DNA of 64,000 nt from Bimastos eiseni (GCA_959347315.1 OY365813.1:18522358-18586357), one strand, 5' to 3'. Positions 38,001 through 47,364 are shown, counted from the stretch's first letter. Notes: generated by a model not told the origin, from the sequence alone. Translations and numbers: made by a program.

Positions 38001-39332
38001 GACCTTCATCGCTTCCTCGTAAAGACTGGCCTTGTACAAGGACTGAGCATAGTAGAGGCGATACTCATCCACGTCAGGGTTCAACAAGATCAGCTGCTCA
38101 TAGCAGTCAGCTGCATTGACAAAGTCTTGCAGCTGGTAGTAGCAGTAGCCCAGCAGTGACAAAGCAGGGCGAGACTAGTCAAAAAATCAAAAAAACAACT
38201 ATCATATGTCATCATTGACATGCTATTTATAAGATTGAACAAATTGGCAGTTAAATTAGTCAAATTTAGTCAAACTAAGATCAGCAATGAAGTCATGTTC
38301 ATTTTGTTCATTAATAGTCTACTGGGCTGCACATTTTGCATTGGTATCATAACTTATATCACTTTTACTTCAAGTTAAGTTCATAATCTTGGCGAAAACA
38401 GTTTTGAAATGCTTAAATGGAATTCGAATTCCAAATTTGTGTATGAGAAAGAAGCTTGAGCAGTATTAAAATTTTAAAATGACTCGTTTTACCTTGTCGT
38501 ATGTTTGGACGATGTTATTCAGAACCTCTATTGTTTCCGAGTATCGCTGATCTTTTATCTGGAAATAAAAATCTTCGTGTTTAGTTTCTACAAGAAACAA
38601 TTTTATTGTAACTCTTGGATAATGTTGGATATGTATTTTACCAAGTATCATAGGGACTGTCTATGCATATGTGGTAACAAATTAAACACTTAATTAAGCA
38701 GCTAAATAAGCCACTGAACAATCATACCCCTTTGATGTCCAACTTTATGCTAATCCGGGGAATTTATACAACCATGCATAGTATGTGGCAACTAAGAATA
38801 AGGTAGATTTCGAAATTTTGAACTGAACACTGCAATAATTAAGTTTTAAGTTACATTGTCCATACTCTGGCAGTGCCAATTTCCAGCCTGGATAAAGGAG
38901 GAAGGCGACGCTAGTCATCTTAGTCATCACACAATGTGGTTAAACTGAAACCACTAAGCTACTATAAAAGGAATGCAGACGCAAAACATGATCTGAAATA
39001 ACTCTAAATTCCAACCGTTACGTCAACATCGAGATGGATATAATACTGTGGTTAGCTGCAACAGAAGTATTCTATTTGGTGAATCAGGAGGTCTAAGAAT
39101 CACATGGACAAAGAATCGCTAAAAAATTCGATCTGCTGAAGTTTAGATAATATAACCTTAGAAATCTTATTACACCACCATATATGAGTATCACTACACC
39201 GTACGCTTACAATTTACAATTTGCCTGTCTCGAATATTAAAATACAATGTTACAATAAATATAAGCATCTATAGGTACAAATCCGTATATCGTTGAAGTA
39301 ACTTCTCCCTCTTTCATCTGAATTCCAGCCAT
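26733..39332 (-). CDS. TTC30 (IFT70): Intraflagellar transport protein 70 / tetratricopeptide repeat protein 30, 16 exons
   Basis: IFT70 is a TPR superhelix protein of the IFT-B complex, needed for building and maintaining cilia. Coding exons on the minus strand: 39332-39279, 38558-38493, 38174-37965, 37244-37188, 36946-36878, 36273-36102, 35370-35242, 34349-34147, 33328-33263, 32291-32172, 31288-31212, 30626-30416, 29710-29639, 29166-29063, 27741-27533, 26863-26733. All phases join cleanly, giving 649 codons plus TGA (mammalian protein about 665). Family landmarks read in order: SLLGYCYYQLQDF in exon 3, LVNLGCLLFKEGKHEPALQKF across exons 5-6, GNTLTLHESALIEAFNL in exon 7, DPVTLHNNALINME in exon 8, WKLNVAHVLFMQENKYK in exon 12, CSKGNYEFGVSRVIKSLEP in exon 15, HPGQNTVTYEARLLKALL in exon 16. 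The start is MAGIQMKEGEVTSTIYGF, with an in-frame TAA 18 nt upstream. All introns are GT-AG except intron 12, which is GC-AG. Introns carry LINE tails, hAT MITEs and SINEs. Orthology is near certain; single bases at splice sites are by eye. Confidence 0.96.
27285..27485 (+). pseudogene. CR1/L2-like LINE 3' end (TTC30 intron 15)
   Basis: YFVGPSTWNDLPPSLRSKL is the WNxLP motif near the C-terminus of many LINE ORF2 proteins. Then comes GAGTGGTGCTATATAAACC, the 3' UTR hallmark. Antisense to TTC30. Confidence 0.7.
27788..28306 (+). repeat. 16-bp satellite array in TTC30 intron 14
   Basis: About 31 nearly perfect copies of AATGCAATGTAATGTA. It begins about 47 bp from the splice acceptor of exon 15 and abuts the LINE tail at 28307. 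The LINE tail's own ATTACAGTGCATTACATTAC-type end (minus strand) is the likely seed. Confidence 0.97.
28307..28590 (-). pseudogene. CR1/L2-like LINE 3' end, source of the 16-bp array
   Basis: The minus frame reads AYVGTTSWNSLLLPLWEELL and AAFQKHQEDFPVFR, a WNxLP-type C-terminus. Then GAGCGCCTCTGATGCAAGTG and GCGCTATATAAATGCTCC, and straight into the tandem array. Confidence 0.75.
28858..28935 (+). repeat. Dispersed repeat family C, copy 3 (TTC30 intron 14)
   Basis: GCGCTCCTGAATAAGACAGT is followed by TTTCGAGTGGAACTTCGGAA and GGAGATTATAAGC; collinear with the other copies but diverged. Confidence 0.55.
29803..29858 (+). repeat. GT dinucleotide repeat (TTC30 intron 12)
   Basis: About 25 GT units within the same intron as the ACAC block at 30.05-30.34 kb. 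Confidence 0.95.
30050..30345 (+). repeat. ACACATACAC microsatellite (TTC30 intron 12)
   Basis: CA-rich array with a higher-order ACTTGAATACACACA register. It ends about 70 bp from the exon 12 GC donor. Confidence 0.9.
30722..30831 (+). mobile_element. hAT MITE, family D, copy 2 (TTC30 intron 11)
   Basis: It starts CAGGGCCGGCGATCCC and ends GAGATCGCCATCTCTG, with central CACCTGTCAAATGAGATCG shared with copy 3. The 6-mer TATAAT abuts both ends, a possible decayed target duplication. It is 110 bp and sits just upstream of exon 12 in the gene's orientation. Confidence 0.75.
30838..30920 (-). mobile_element. LINE 3' tail fragment (TTC30 intron 11)
   Basis: ACATTTATATAGCGCCCCTT preceded by GCAATTAAATGTAATGTAAC. 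The tail wording matches the seed of the 16-bp array at 27.8-28.3 kb. Confidence 0.6.
31391..31462 (+). repeat. 25-bp tandem repeat, three units (TTC30 intron 10)
   Basis: Three units of AACATGAATATTCATCCATT. Confidence 0.85.
31745..31940 (-). mobile_element. tRNA-derived SINE (TTC30 intron 10)
   Basis: On the minus strand: an A box (GATCGGTTAGAGCGGTCGG), a B box (GGTTCGACCCT) at 31877-31867, then a body with ACCTTGAGCATGTCCTTCAC. The tRNA part lacks a good acceptor stem, so it is a SINE head, not a tRNA gene. Confidence 0.75.
32430..32800 (+). pseudogene. CR1/L2-like LINE C-terminal fragment (TTC30 intron 9)
   Basis: GYRTFCVADPLAWNSLRVPI then SLSVLKIKYKLHLLRNSY and a stop: the usual RTFxVAxPxxWNSLP ... 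FKxxLKxxLF ending, diverged. Confidence 0.75.
33405..33620 (+). pseudogene. CR1/L2-like LINE 3' end with GAAT tail (TTC30 intron 8)
   Basis: FSVVGPSIWKTIVLEMRLWP then LGWAGSACKQNSLECYINVK, with GAGTGCTATATAAATG running into GAAT repeats. Confidence 0.7.
33720..33800 (-). mobile_element. LINE 3' tail fragment (TTC30 intron 8)
   Basis: AATTTATATAACGCCACCTC is the reverse-complemented GCGCTATATAAAT tail seen at 9.4, 28.3, 30.9, 43.65 and 45.5 kb. Confidence 0.5.
34795..35065 (+). repeat. AAT/AAC microsatellite (TTC30 intron 7)
   Basis: AATAATAAC units, with AATAACAAT register from 34940 on. Confidence 0.95.
35913..35996 (+). repeat. Direct repeat flanking TTC30 exon 6, copy 1
   Basis: About 67 bp of core, including ATGCTTCAAATACTTAACAT, shared with 36617-36701 with about three mismatches. 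Confidence 0.85.
36617..36701 (+). repeat. Direct repeat flanking TTC30 exon 6, copy 2
   Basis: Partner of 35913-35996, offset about 704 bp, with exon 6 (36102-36273) between them. Confidence 0.85.
37298..37437 (+). mobile_element. hAT MITE, family D, copy 3 (TTC30 intron 3)
   Basis: It starts CAGGGTCAGCGATCCCGAGG and ends GCGAGATCGCCGCCTCTG. It is flanked by a perfect 8-bp duplication, AATAGATT, at 37290-37297 and 37438-37445. The 140-bp non-coding element is the best preserved of the family and probably the youngest. Confidence 0.9.
38850..38955 (+). mobile_element. Dispersed element, module A, copy 6 (TTC30 intron 1)
   Basis: ACTCTGGCAGTGCCAATTTC, CTGGATAAAGGAGGAAGGCG and AATGTGGTTAAACTGAAACC. 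Antisense to the host gene. Confidence 0.65.
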
Positions 39333-40176
39333 ATTGCTTAACTGTCTTTATAAATTTATGTTTTAATTCATTTAAAGCACCAGCAGCGTTACGTTGCTAT
39401 GGAACTCCGCTGCCATTGGAATGTTTTCCACTGCATAGATTACATATATTATATACGTGTTCTGCACTTTTGTGATGCAGTAGTTGGACATAAAGCGCAC
39501 CAAGCCACTGGCTATAATAGAAGGACATTTCCTTCTGATTGTCAAAAGTCGTAATTGTAAAAAAAATTATAAAACGTCCACCCGAAAGACAAGAATAAGC
39601 TACATGACACCAACTTATTGAGTTTTAAAAAGGTACTCAGAGTCTATTTTCTAGTGGATCCAGATACCAGACCAACAATTGAGGCAGAGCAGCTGATACA
39701 CGAATAAACTAAGCAGCAAATTATCTTCAATTAGCGTATTACTAGCTCGTAGGGCCTACATTATGACCCGTCGGGTGTTTACCTGGCATTGGAAATTGCA
39801 GGACAATTTAACCATTGCAGTCTTGATTTATATAGCCCTGGTCTTGCGTCCCTGTGGGTTCTGACAAAGATTTACACTATGCTATGTCATGGTTTGGTCA
39901 TGTTAATATCGAGCCATTATGATTTTATAATATTGGCAATTTTATTATAGCTCCTGCATGATGCATCAGGTTATAGCTTTTTATATTTAACGCACATCGT
40001 TATTCTGCTAAACAATATCATTAAATGCACGCGCTAAATTCCCTATCGCTCTCTTACTTATTACATCTATATCGAAATAGATAATCGGGGATAAAGAAAT
40101 CAATTTCGTCAATGTACGTCGATGTTTTTCGCGAGGTTGGATACGTAAGGAGGAATTTCGCGACAAAATTTAACAA
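39333..40176. promoter_or_regulatory. Head-to-head TTC30/SPSB3 intergenic region, candidate bidirectional promoter
   Basis: Only 844 bp separate the two divergent start codons, and no other coding sequence is visible. The region must hold both 5' UTRs and start sites unless either gene has a distant non-coding first exon. No CpG-island-like stretch or canonical TATA box stands out. An X-box-like site is listed separately. Confidence 0.6.
39393..39405 (-). promoter_or_regulatory. X-box-like RFX site upstream of TTC30
   Basis: GTTGCTATGGAAC (plus strand) resembles the RFX X-box GTHNYYATRRNAAC but is one base short in the right half. It ends 60 bp upstream of the TTC30 ATG. X-boxes close to the start are characteristic of ciliary IFT genes across animals. 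Binding is inferred only. Confidence 0.5.
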
Positions 40177-43100
40177 ATGGCAAGGAAAGCTGGGACCATT
40201 GCTGGACTGAGGCGGTCGAGAAGACTAGCCGGACTTAGCCCTTTAAAACCGCACACGGAAAATCGTCGGATTGCGACAAAGCGTCGTCGGCGTGTTTCAG
40301 GTCAAGTGGTTAGTTCGCAGTACTGTAGCAAGAGGAGTTCAACGTCGGAGCGTGGTTCCGACGACTCTGGAGTCGATCTTTTGGATCGATCCAGCGCGGA
40401 CGTTAGTCACGAAGAATCTGCTTGTGGATCGAGGGAAACCTGTACAGGACAGCGTTCCCTCAGCTCTTATTATGAAAACCGCACCGCCGATTCTGACTGC
40501 ACGTGTCCTTCGACTTCTAAAAGTAATACTTCTTGTGCGCGACCCCATTCCAAAGATACAGCTACAGAGCCAAGTGGTAGTGATGAAAGTCAGCCGTCGT
40601 GCTCTTCAGACATTGATCCGCAGATTCGTCCAGATGAGGTGGCGGAGGAGAGTCCTAGTAGCACAAATTCTGCCAGCCACACGATGCCTTCGCCCAGCAC
40701 CCAACGACAGAACTTACGAGAACTGGCTGGGCACCGCAGGCAGCCAGCGCTTGGCATTATGCAGACGTTTTCCGAACATATCAGTGGAATTCCCGTTCAG
40801 GGAGAATCGTTCTGTAGCTGCTCGAAAGATTTGAGGAGTAAAGATTTACAGTGCTCGTGTGGAGAAGAAGATCAGAGTACGTTATCGTTATGTCTATATG
40901 CGATTACTCCTTATGATTATAACTCAATTAAATGCTGCCTGTTCTGGTACATGTAGAATGTTGAAAAATAATTATTCATTGAATATGGTGTGGCATGATT
41001 GTGACAAATGGCCTAACATGCTACAGGTTTTGACCAATACTGGCACAATTTTTTCTTTGCCTGTTTTTCATTGCCTGTCAGCCAGCATTCACAGTTGCCA
41101 GCTTTCAATCAGCTTTTGCTTACAAAAATGTGAAGCTCATTTATTTTGCTTCTTTTTGAGCAGCACTATATGAAAACATGATTACAACGATAATGTTTCA
41201 TCGAGGTATCCACGCGACTGAGCAAGCCCATTATAGTCCTATCACAAGGTTCTTTAAACTTAACTGTTCTTATGCCATTCGAACATCCCTGCCATATGTT
41301 CATTTACAATGTCGACGCGTGTGCCGTATGTTGACATGCGTGCGTGTGTCGTATGTCGACATGTGTGTCATATGTCGACATGTGTGCGTGTGTCGTATGT
41401 TGACATGTGTGCCGTATGTCGACATGTGTGCCGTATGTCGACATGTGTGCCGTATGTCGACATGTGTGCGTGGCCCCGCCGTTGTTGACTCTTTCCAGTT
41501 TACTATGCATTGTCTTGCTACCCCATGTATTGTCAATAGTTGTAAATGACATTTAACATCATATAGGCTATCACAGAGCATCATGCTTTGACATCCGCTT
41601 TCATAATTCTTTTTGAGGATGAAAGCTCTATTAAAAGAATTATGAAAGTGGATGTCAAAGGACGACGCAAGTCGGGGACGACAGAAGAAGAGATGGGAAG
41701 ATATGATACAAAAGGACCTGAACACTCTAAAATTGAAAAATGAAGACACGTGCGACGGGGTCAAATGTAGAAGGATCCAAGTGGCTGACTCCTCCCCTGT
41801 GAGGGATTAATTCAAGCCTGAAGGAGTGAGAGGAGTGAGAGAGGCTGGCACATAGCCACACTTTTGGGATATACTTTATATTGTCCTAAATTAAATGACT
41901 TAATACATGTCTGTGTACATACAAAGCTGACCAGTTAGTGAGAGCTTTCTTTTTCAGTTAGTGAGAGCTCTTTCTTTTCCGAGATTAATTCACATTTTAT
42001 TCACAACTTCATGTGTGTGTGAATTCGTGACTCACTGTACATCTTGGTACATCGCTATATTTCAGGTTCCATAAAATGTTTTCATTTCATGCACTATAGA
42101 TCTAGTAATTGTGGCCTAACCATCAAGTTTTTACAAGTCCCTTCAAGTCTTTTTTCTGTAGTCGTGGCTGGGAGTGCTCCTGAAGACTGCTATAATGAAT
42201 GAGGATGAATGAATGCTGAGAATGAATGATGATGATGATAATGATGTTTGGCCTAGGTTTCGAATGGACGTGGGATCGTGAGTTCAAATCACCGGCTGCT
42301 GAAGTATCAACGAATGGAAGAGATGCAAGGTTCCACGTCAACTATAGCAGCGGAACAGCTGCAGCGCGAGGGAGTGAGCCCATGACGGATGGACAGTACT
42401 TCTGGGAGATCAAAATGATATCTCCAGTCTATGGAACGGATATGGTTGGTTAAAGACAATATCTCTAGTCTATGGAATGTATAATTGGTTAAAAATGATA
42501 TCACTGGTCTGTGGGATGGATATGTTTAGTTCAAAATTATATTTCCAGTCTATGTCCAGAATGGATAGATGATTAAAAATAATATCATGAGCCTGTGGAT
42601 GGACATGGTTAGTTAAAATGATATTGGGTCTGTGGAATATGTGGTTAGTTAAGAGTATATCACCAGTGTGTTGAATGGATGTGGTTAGTCAAAACTGATA
42701 TTACCAGTCTATGGAATGGATATGGTTACTTACAATTATATCGCCCGTCTGTGCAATAAATTCGGGTCGGGAGTGTCACTGGCTAGTTCATTCGTGAAAT
42801 GGTACTTAATAAATGTCAAATTGCAATTACAATATGGTTATTTACACATGACATTACCAGTCTTTTGAGCAGATACATCAGATATGGTTTGTTACTGCAG
42901 ACTGTAATGTGCTGTAGTTATTATAGGCTTCAGGGATTTTCCTGCATGGCGGAATCACAAAATTTCAATACACTAAATTTTGCCCGCCCAAAGACGGTTA
43001 AAAAGCAATATTTTGATGTGCCTTCCACTTAAATAATCGGCTCACTTGCACGCCTTACTGAAAATGAAACGAGTGTTTCATAGAGTAATGTTCAATGGAG

Positions 43101-44307
43101 TTACCTTCATTTCTCTTCACTTGTGTTATTACTTACACATGGGCTGCACTCTAATCCAAGAATCAAATTTAGATCTGCCTATCGACAACGTTGAAAACTA
43201 ACCTCGTCTGCATTTTCATAAACATTGTAGATGGTGGGCGTTGGAACGGGAAATGTCGATCTGGATGCGTTTCAGTACAGCTTCTGCAGTTTGCTTGGGA
43301 GAGACGGTGAGAGTTGGGGACTGTCGTACTATGGCAAAGCCCACCACAAGGGTCAGTTTGCCAACTTTAGGAATGCCAGATTTGGCCAGGGTAGCATCCT
43401 TGGCCTGCACTTAGACATGTGGCAGGGAACACTGTCATACTACAAGAACCGTCAACCGCTCGGTAAGCTGTGGGTACTTTCAAGCTTCTCCTCATGCTTG
43501 CGTCTTTTGGTATTACTTGCCTCAGATTTAGACACACTGTTGAGATATATCAGGGCTAGAGAAGTCCTGCATGAGTAGACATATCAGATGGAAGGTTATT
43601 CCATGTGCTGAGATTCGCAGTTCAGAAAGCTTTATTCTTTCATTCATTACGAAGATTTATATAGCGCCCCTTCAAGGCTAATACTCAGGAGCGCTCTCGA
43701 CCCCTGCTCGGATAAAAAGAACCGTTTTAAGATGATTGTAAAAAGAGTCTGAATGAACCCTTGGGAACAAGTGCAACGCCAACAGCAGCATGTTACAGAG
43801 CGAGGGACCAACCACTGTCTGTATGCTAGCATGCTTATGGTTAACACTCTTATCTAATCTGACCATTGACTTCTATGGTGGCCACATGATTAGCATTTAG
43901 TGCCGTACACTATCATACAGTTTTTTTTACTACTCCATACAGGTGTAATTTTCAGCGGCCTGCGTGGAAAGACGCTGTATCCGATGATATCTTCTACCGC
44001 CGCTCGGACCGGCATGAAGCTCGTCAAGGCATGTTCCTATGCAACGTCGCTGGAGTTCCTTTGCTGTCAGGTGCTACGGAAGATGGTTCCCCTGCACCTC
44101 GACGTCACTACGGCACTCAGTTTGCCCCCCGGACTCAACGATTTCTTCATCGTTAACAATCTGCTCTGGCTTCTTCGTTCGAACAAGCTTTCCATTCCAA
44201 ACATGGAGGCGGCTGCGTCGAGTAAAAGGTCGTGGTCGAGCGATGACGAGTCGGAAGTCAGCCAAGCGGAAACGGACGGTCGGGTCAAACGTGTGCGTCG
44301 ACTGTAA
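40177..44307 (+). CDS. SPSB3: SPRY domain-containing SOCS box protein 3 (SPSB3-type), 4 exons
   Basis: This is a substrate receptor of Elongin B/C-Cullin-5 ubiquitin ligases; in mammals SPSB3 is reported to target nuclear cGAS for degradation. Coding exons: 40177-40876, 42257-42444, 43231-43462, 43943-44307, all GT-AG. Phases are consistent: 494 codons plus TAA, against 355 residues in human. Residues 1-210 are Ser-rich and basic (KRRRR near residue 34) and unlike vertebrates. The conserved linker GESFCSC...CSCGEEDQ precedes the SPRY domain (about 235-400): [65 protein letters not shown] box follows at about 407-450 ([14 protein letters not shown] ... LPPGL). The tail ends KRVRRL, a likely nuclear localisation signal. 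An in-frame TAA lies 6 nt upstream of the ATG, which fixes the start unless an unseen upstream exon is spliced in. The gene is head-to-head with TTC30. Confidence 0.96.
41315..41475 (+). repeat. 19-25 bp minisatellite in SPSB3 intron 1
   Basis: Units of GTCGACATGTGTGCCGTAT with longer variants carrying CGTGTGT. GTCGAC or GTTGAC recurs about eight times. Confidence 0.9.
41586..41815 (+). pseudogene. LINE C-terminal fragment with inverted 5' end (SPSB3 intron 1)
   Basis: [15 protein letters not shown], then after a frameshift [19 protein letters not shown] and [12 protein letters not shown] with a stop: the standard end of another LINE family. Its first 28 bp (41633-41660) appear inverted at 41586-41613, the pattern left by twin priming. 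Confidence 0.75.
42411..42900 (+). repeat. Exon-derived tandem array in SPSB3 intron 2
   Basis: About nine diverged units of roughly 40 bp modelled on AATGATATCTCCAGTCTATG plus GAACGGATATGGTTGGTTAA. The first unit is coding: it is the last 34 bp of exon 2 ([10 protein letters not shown]) plus the splice donor and first intron bases. Later units lie in the intron and repeat ATGGATATGGTTAGTTAAA. Confidence 0.85.
43640..43880 (-). pseudogene. CR1/L2-like LINE 3' end (SPSB3 intron 3)
   Basis: The minus frame reads [20 protein letters not shown] then [19 protein letters not shown], and GGGGCGCTATATAAATCTTC ends the copy. Antisense to SPSB3. Confidence 0.8.
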
Positions 44308-46269
44308 GTGCCTCGCTCGTCGGAATTGGGGGATTCTGCGGTCGTAGAAGGTCACATTCGAGTCACGAATGCTGCACGTCTTTGGATGTGAATCTATGCC
44401 TTGTTGCGTGTTTTGCGATGGATATATACCTGGGGAACCTAATCTGGCAAAGAGTGATTTGTACACAATCTTTGTTAATGCACGCAAGCTTAGAGGATAC
44501 TAAAGATCCATGTTGAAGCTATTCTTTGAAGAAACTGCTGTGAAATTAGTACGAAAATTGTGCATGTGTGTGTTCGTTTTGAGAAGAATGTGAACTTATC
44601 AACGTGATACGTGATGAGATGTGATGTGTTTCTGAAGACATGTTGAGAAAATGACAGCGAATGGATTGATCGTCTCTAGTTTTGCTGGGATGAGATATCA
44701 CTCTTTTGGTGCTTCGAATACACAACGTACAAGCAAAGATCGAGACTGCTGTAGGTTAAACTGCTATTCCTGGAGACAGGGTTCTGATTGTGATATAATT
44801 TTGGTTCCAACAAAGTTTGTGTCGTTTTCTGGCTTTCGTCAGTGTTTTTTTTAAACTTGCTGTTTTCCATTGGAACCTTTTGTATCGAATGGATGGTACT
44901 TTTTGTAGCAAATAGTACTTTTGTTGCAAATGGAAGTGTTGGGGAAAATGGCACTTTTCTTGTAGCGAATCGTACTTTATGTAGCAAATGGTTCTTTTTG
45001 TGGCGAATGGTACTATTATTGTAGCAAATTGTAGAATACTACTTTATATAGGAGATGGTTCTTTTTGTAGCAAATGCTTCAGCTCCTATTGTATTATTTC
45101 TGGTTTTCTTTCGTGTAAAGATATTGACTCTGTCGTTAGCTGTACTTTGTAACTGTAAGACATCTGGACGCCTTTTATCGTAGCGAGTTATTTTCTGATG
45201 TTTTGTGTTTGCTCACAGTTTGGCAAGTTGCAATTTTTTTTATTTCGCTCACGAGCAGTTGATTGCCGACTACAATGAGTCTGCAGTTAACATGATTGTT
45301 AACTATAACAATGATTTGTTGTTTGTTAACTATAAACAATGATTAGTTATTGTTTATCGGCTTCCTTTGATTTTCTGTTACAGTTATTACCAGTTATTCA
45401 TTTGGCCTGAACTGTTGCAGTTAAAATTCACCAGAAACTTGTTATATAATATGTCTTAGGAGCCATATTATAATGTAGTGTATTACTATCGAACATTTAT
45501 ATAGCACCCCTACACAAGATCCCTACCGCGCTTTCTGTGCGAACCTTAATGGTTTAAATGTGTACTGCACTGTTATGGATTACTGGTTTATTCAGTGTAG
45601 TTTCTAATCTTTCTATTGGTGAATTGTGGTATCCATTTTCGTGGCCGTGTTATGTTGACGATCGATTGACTTCTGGGGCATTATTAGAATGGCACAAAAC
45701 AAGTTATTAGGTTACATCGTGCAGAAGTCTTTCACAATGTTTCCCAAGCTTTTTGGACATGGGACCCTCTTCGAAAAATCTTTGAATACCCGTGACCACC
45801 TCACAATGGCGAGCAATATTGTGTTGAAATTTAATTATATTTCACCATCAATTTTCAATGCATGTATTGAATATACTCGATATAATGAAGAGACTAGACT
45901 ATACCCTACTCATTGGAGTATACTATGGTGACAATACAACAAAGAAGGTCAATGGAACAAAACTTTTTCATTTTTTTTGCTGAATTTAACGGAACTGTTT
46001 TTAAAAACAGACCTGAAACATGGCGACCCACTTGACAAGACGCCGCGACCCACTGTTATGTCGCGACCCATAGTTTTGGAAACACTGTTCTAAATTAATA
46101 CTGGTCTCTAGATTTTTTCGTACTGTGATTTCCGTTATGGTGGTGATCTTCCCTGATGAACATAGCCTGCATGATCTATACAACAATACAACAAATAATT
46201 ATCGTTGTCATACCCTAGTCTTACTGTCACTCTAAAATCATTCTTTGTTTCATTTAGGTGCTGGGGTTG
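44308..46269 (+). other. SPSB3 3' flank: degenerate repeats and a LINE tail, no gene
   Basis: This is the presumed SPSB3 3' UTR and flank. It holds a degenerate array of about 26-bp units near 44890-45085, with recurring TGGTACTTTTTGTAGCAAA, and a LINE-tail fragment (ACATTTATATAGCACCCC) at 45490-45520. No coding sequence is supportable. Confidence 0.5.
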
Positions 46270-46515
46270 TTAGGTAGTCCAGTGGTTAGCATGAGGCCAG
46301 ATGTTAAAATCCATGCCAGACAGAAATTTTGGTTAAGATTTTTGCACCCCTTGCCCACTCAGCCATAATTAGTACCCTGTCGGTGGGAAGATGAAATGGC
46401 AGGGGTGAGGACTGGCCACCTGTCCTTGTATGCCAGGTAAAGAAAATTGAGTCGCTGGCACTCCATACCAATGGTTGCCTCTCGGCTAGCTCTAGGGACT
46501 TTCCTTTTTCTTCTA
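46270..46515 (+). mobile_element. tRNA-derived SINE, family E
   Basis: A box GGTAGTCCAGTGGTTAGCAT and a decayed B box near 46310, then a body with GAGGACTGGCCACCTGTCC and AAAATTGAGTCGCTGGCACT. The body recurs without a head at 54055-54135. Confidence 0.65.
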
Positions 46516-47245
46516 GTTTAATTCTGTAAGAGTAAAAACATTTAATTTAGCAATTTTATACTTTTAATTGGCATTAAATGAATGTCTTGTTTCATTATTA
46601 GATCAACGACCCGTTTTGTCTCGGTTTAGCTTTAAGTTTTGCTTTAACTGCATGTAACAATGATCTAAGAATAGGTTGCTTTGTTTTGCTGATGTTTTGC
46701 CAGTGCAGTTAAGGAACTATTTCTACCATTGAATACTTACTATGTACCACAGTGTCCTGCATATCGATGCTCTCTCACAGGACAGATTCTAGTGAGTGTT
46801 GGCGCTAGAATTTATAAATGATTGCGTACTACTTGCAAGCATGCATGTGTAAATATTACCTACAAGTCATTCATATATCCTTGTATACCTGCATGCTTAT
46901 AAATGTATATATATATATATATATACATATAATGTGGTGTGGGAATATAACCTTCAGGTCATTATTGGTGCATCCTTGTATATATGATATATATATATAT
47001 ATATATATATATTGTGTAAATAGTACAAGTCATTCATACATTCTTGTATAGACCTACATACATGTTTACATATATAATACTTGCCATTGTGTACAACTGT
47101 ACATCATGATGTGTTGCTCAGTTTGTTCTGTGTATTACTTTAAGTTTGTTTTGACGTCAACTGTGTTTGAATTGTGTCAATCGAAAGTTAGACAATGAAG
47201 GAAGAAACTTTTTCATTCCTATGTTCGTGGTTATGAATTAGCAGG
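46516..47245. other. Gene-less stretch with AT repeats
   Basis: AT-rich, with TA runs at 46905-46925 and 46985-47012; no gene recognised. Confidence 0.5.
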
Positions 47246-47305
47246 CCTTTGACCCTTAGCCAAGAAGATATATATATATATATCTTCTTGGCTAAGGGTC
47301 AAAGG
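47246..47305. repeat. Perfect 60-bp palindrome without spacer
   Basis: Arms of 30 bp read CCTTTGACCCTTAGCCAAGA then AGATATATAT and are exact reverse complements meeting in a TA run. Able to form a cruciform or RNA hairpin. Confidence 0.98.
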
Positions 47306-47364
47306 ATCAAATATAGGATCAAATATATATATATATATTGGTAGATCCTTTCATCAAGCGCAAA

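Noticed and set aside
40271..40834. 187-codon second frame overlapping SPSB3 exon 1
   Set aside because: A shadow frame; the frame from 40177 carries the conserved GESFCSC...CGEEDQ and splices in phase to the SPRY exons.
41586..41660. A microRNA precursor
   Set aside because: The inverted arm is explained by a twin-primed LINE insertion, and there is no evidence of conservation or processing.
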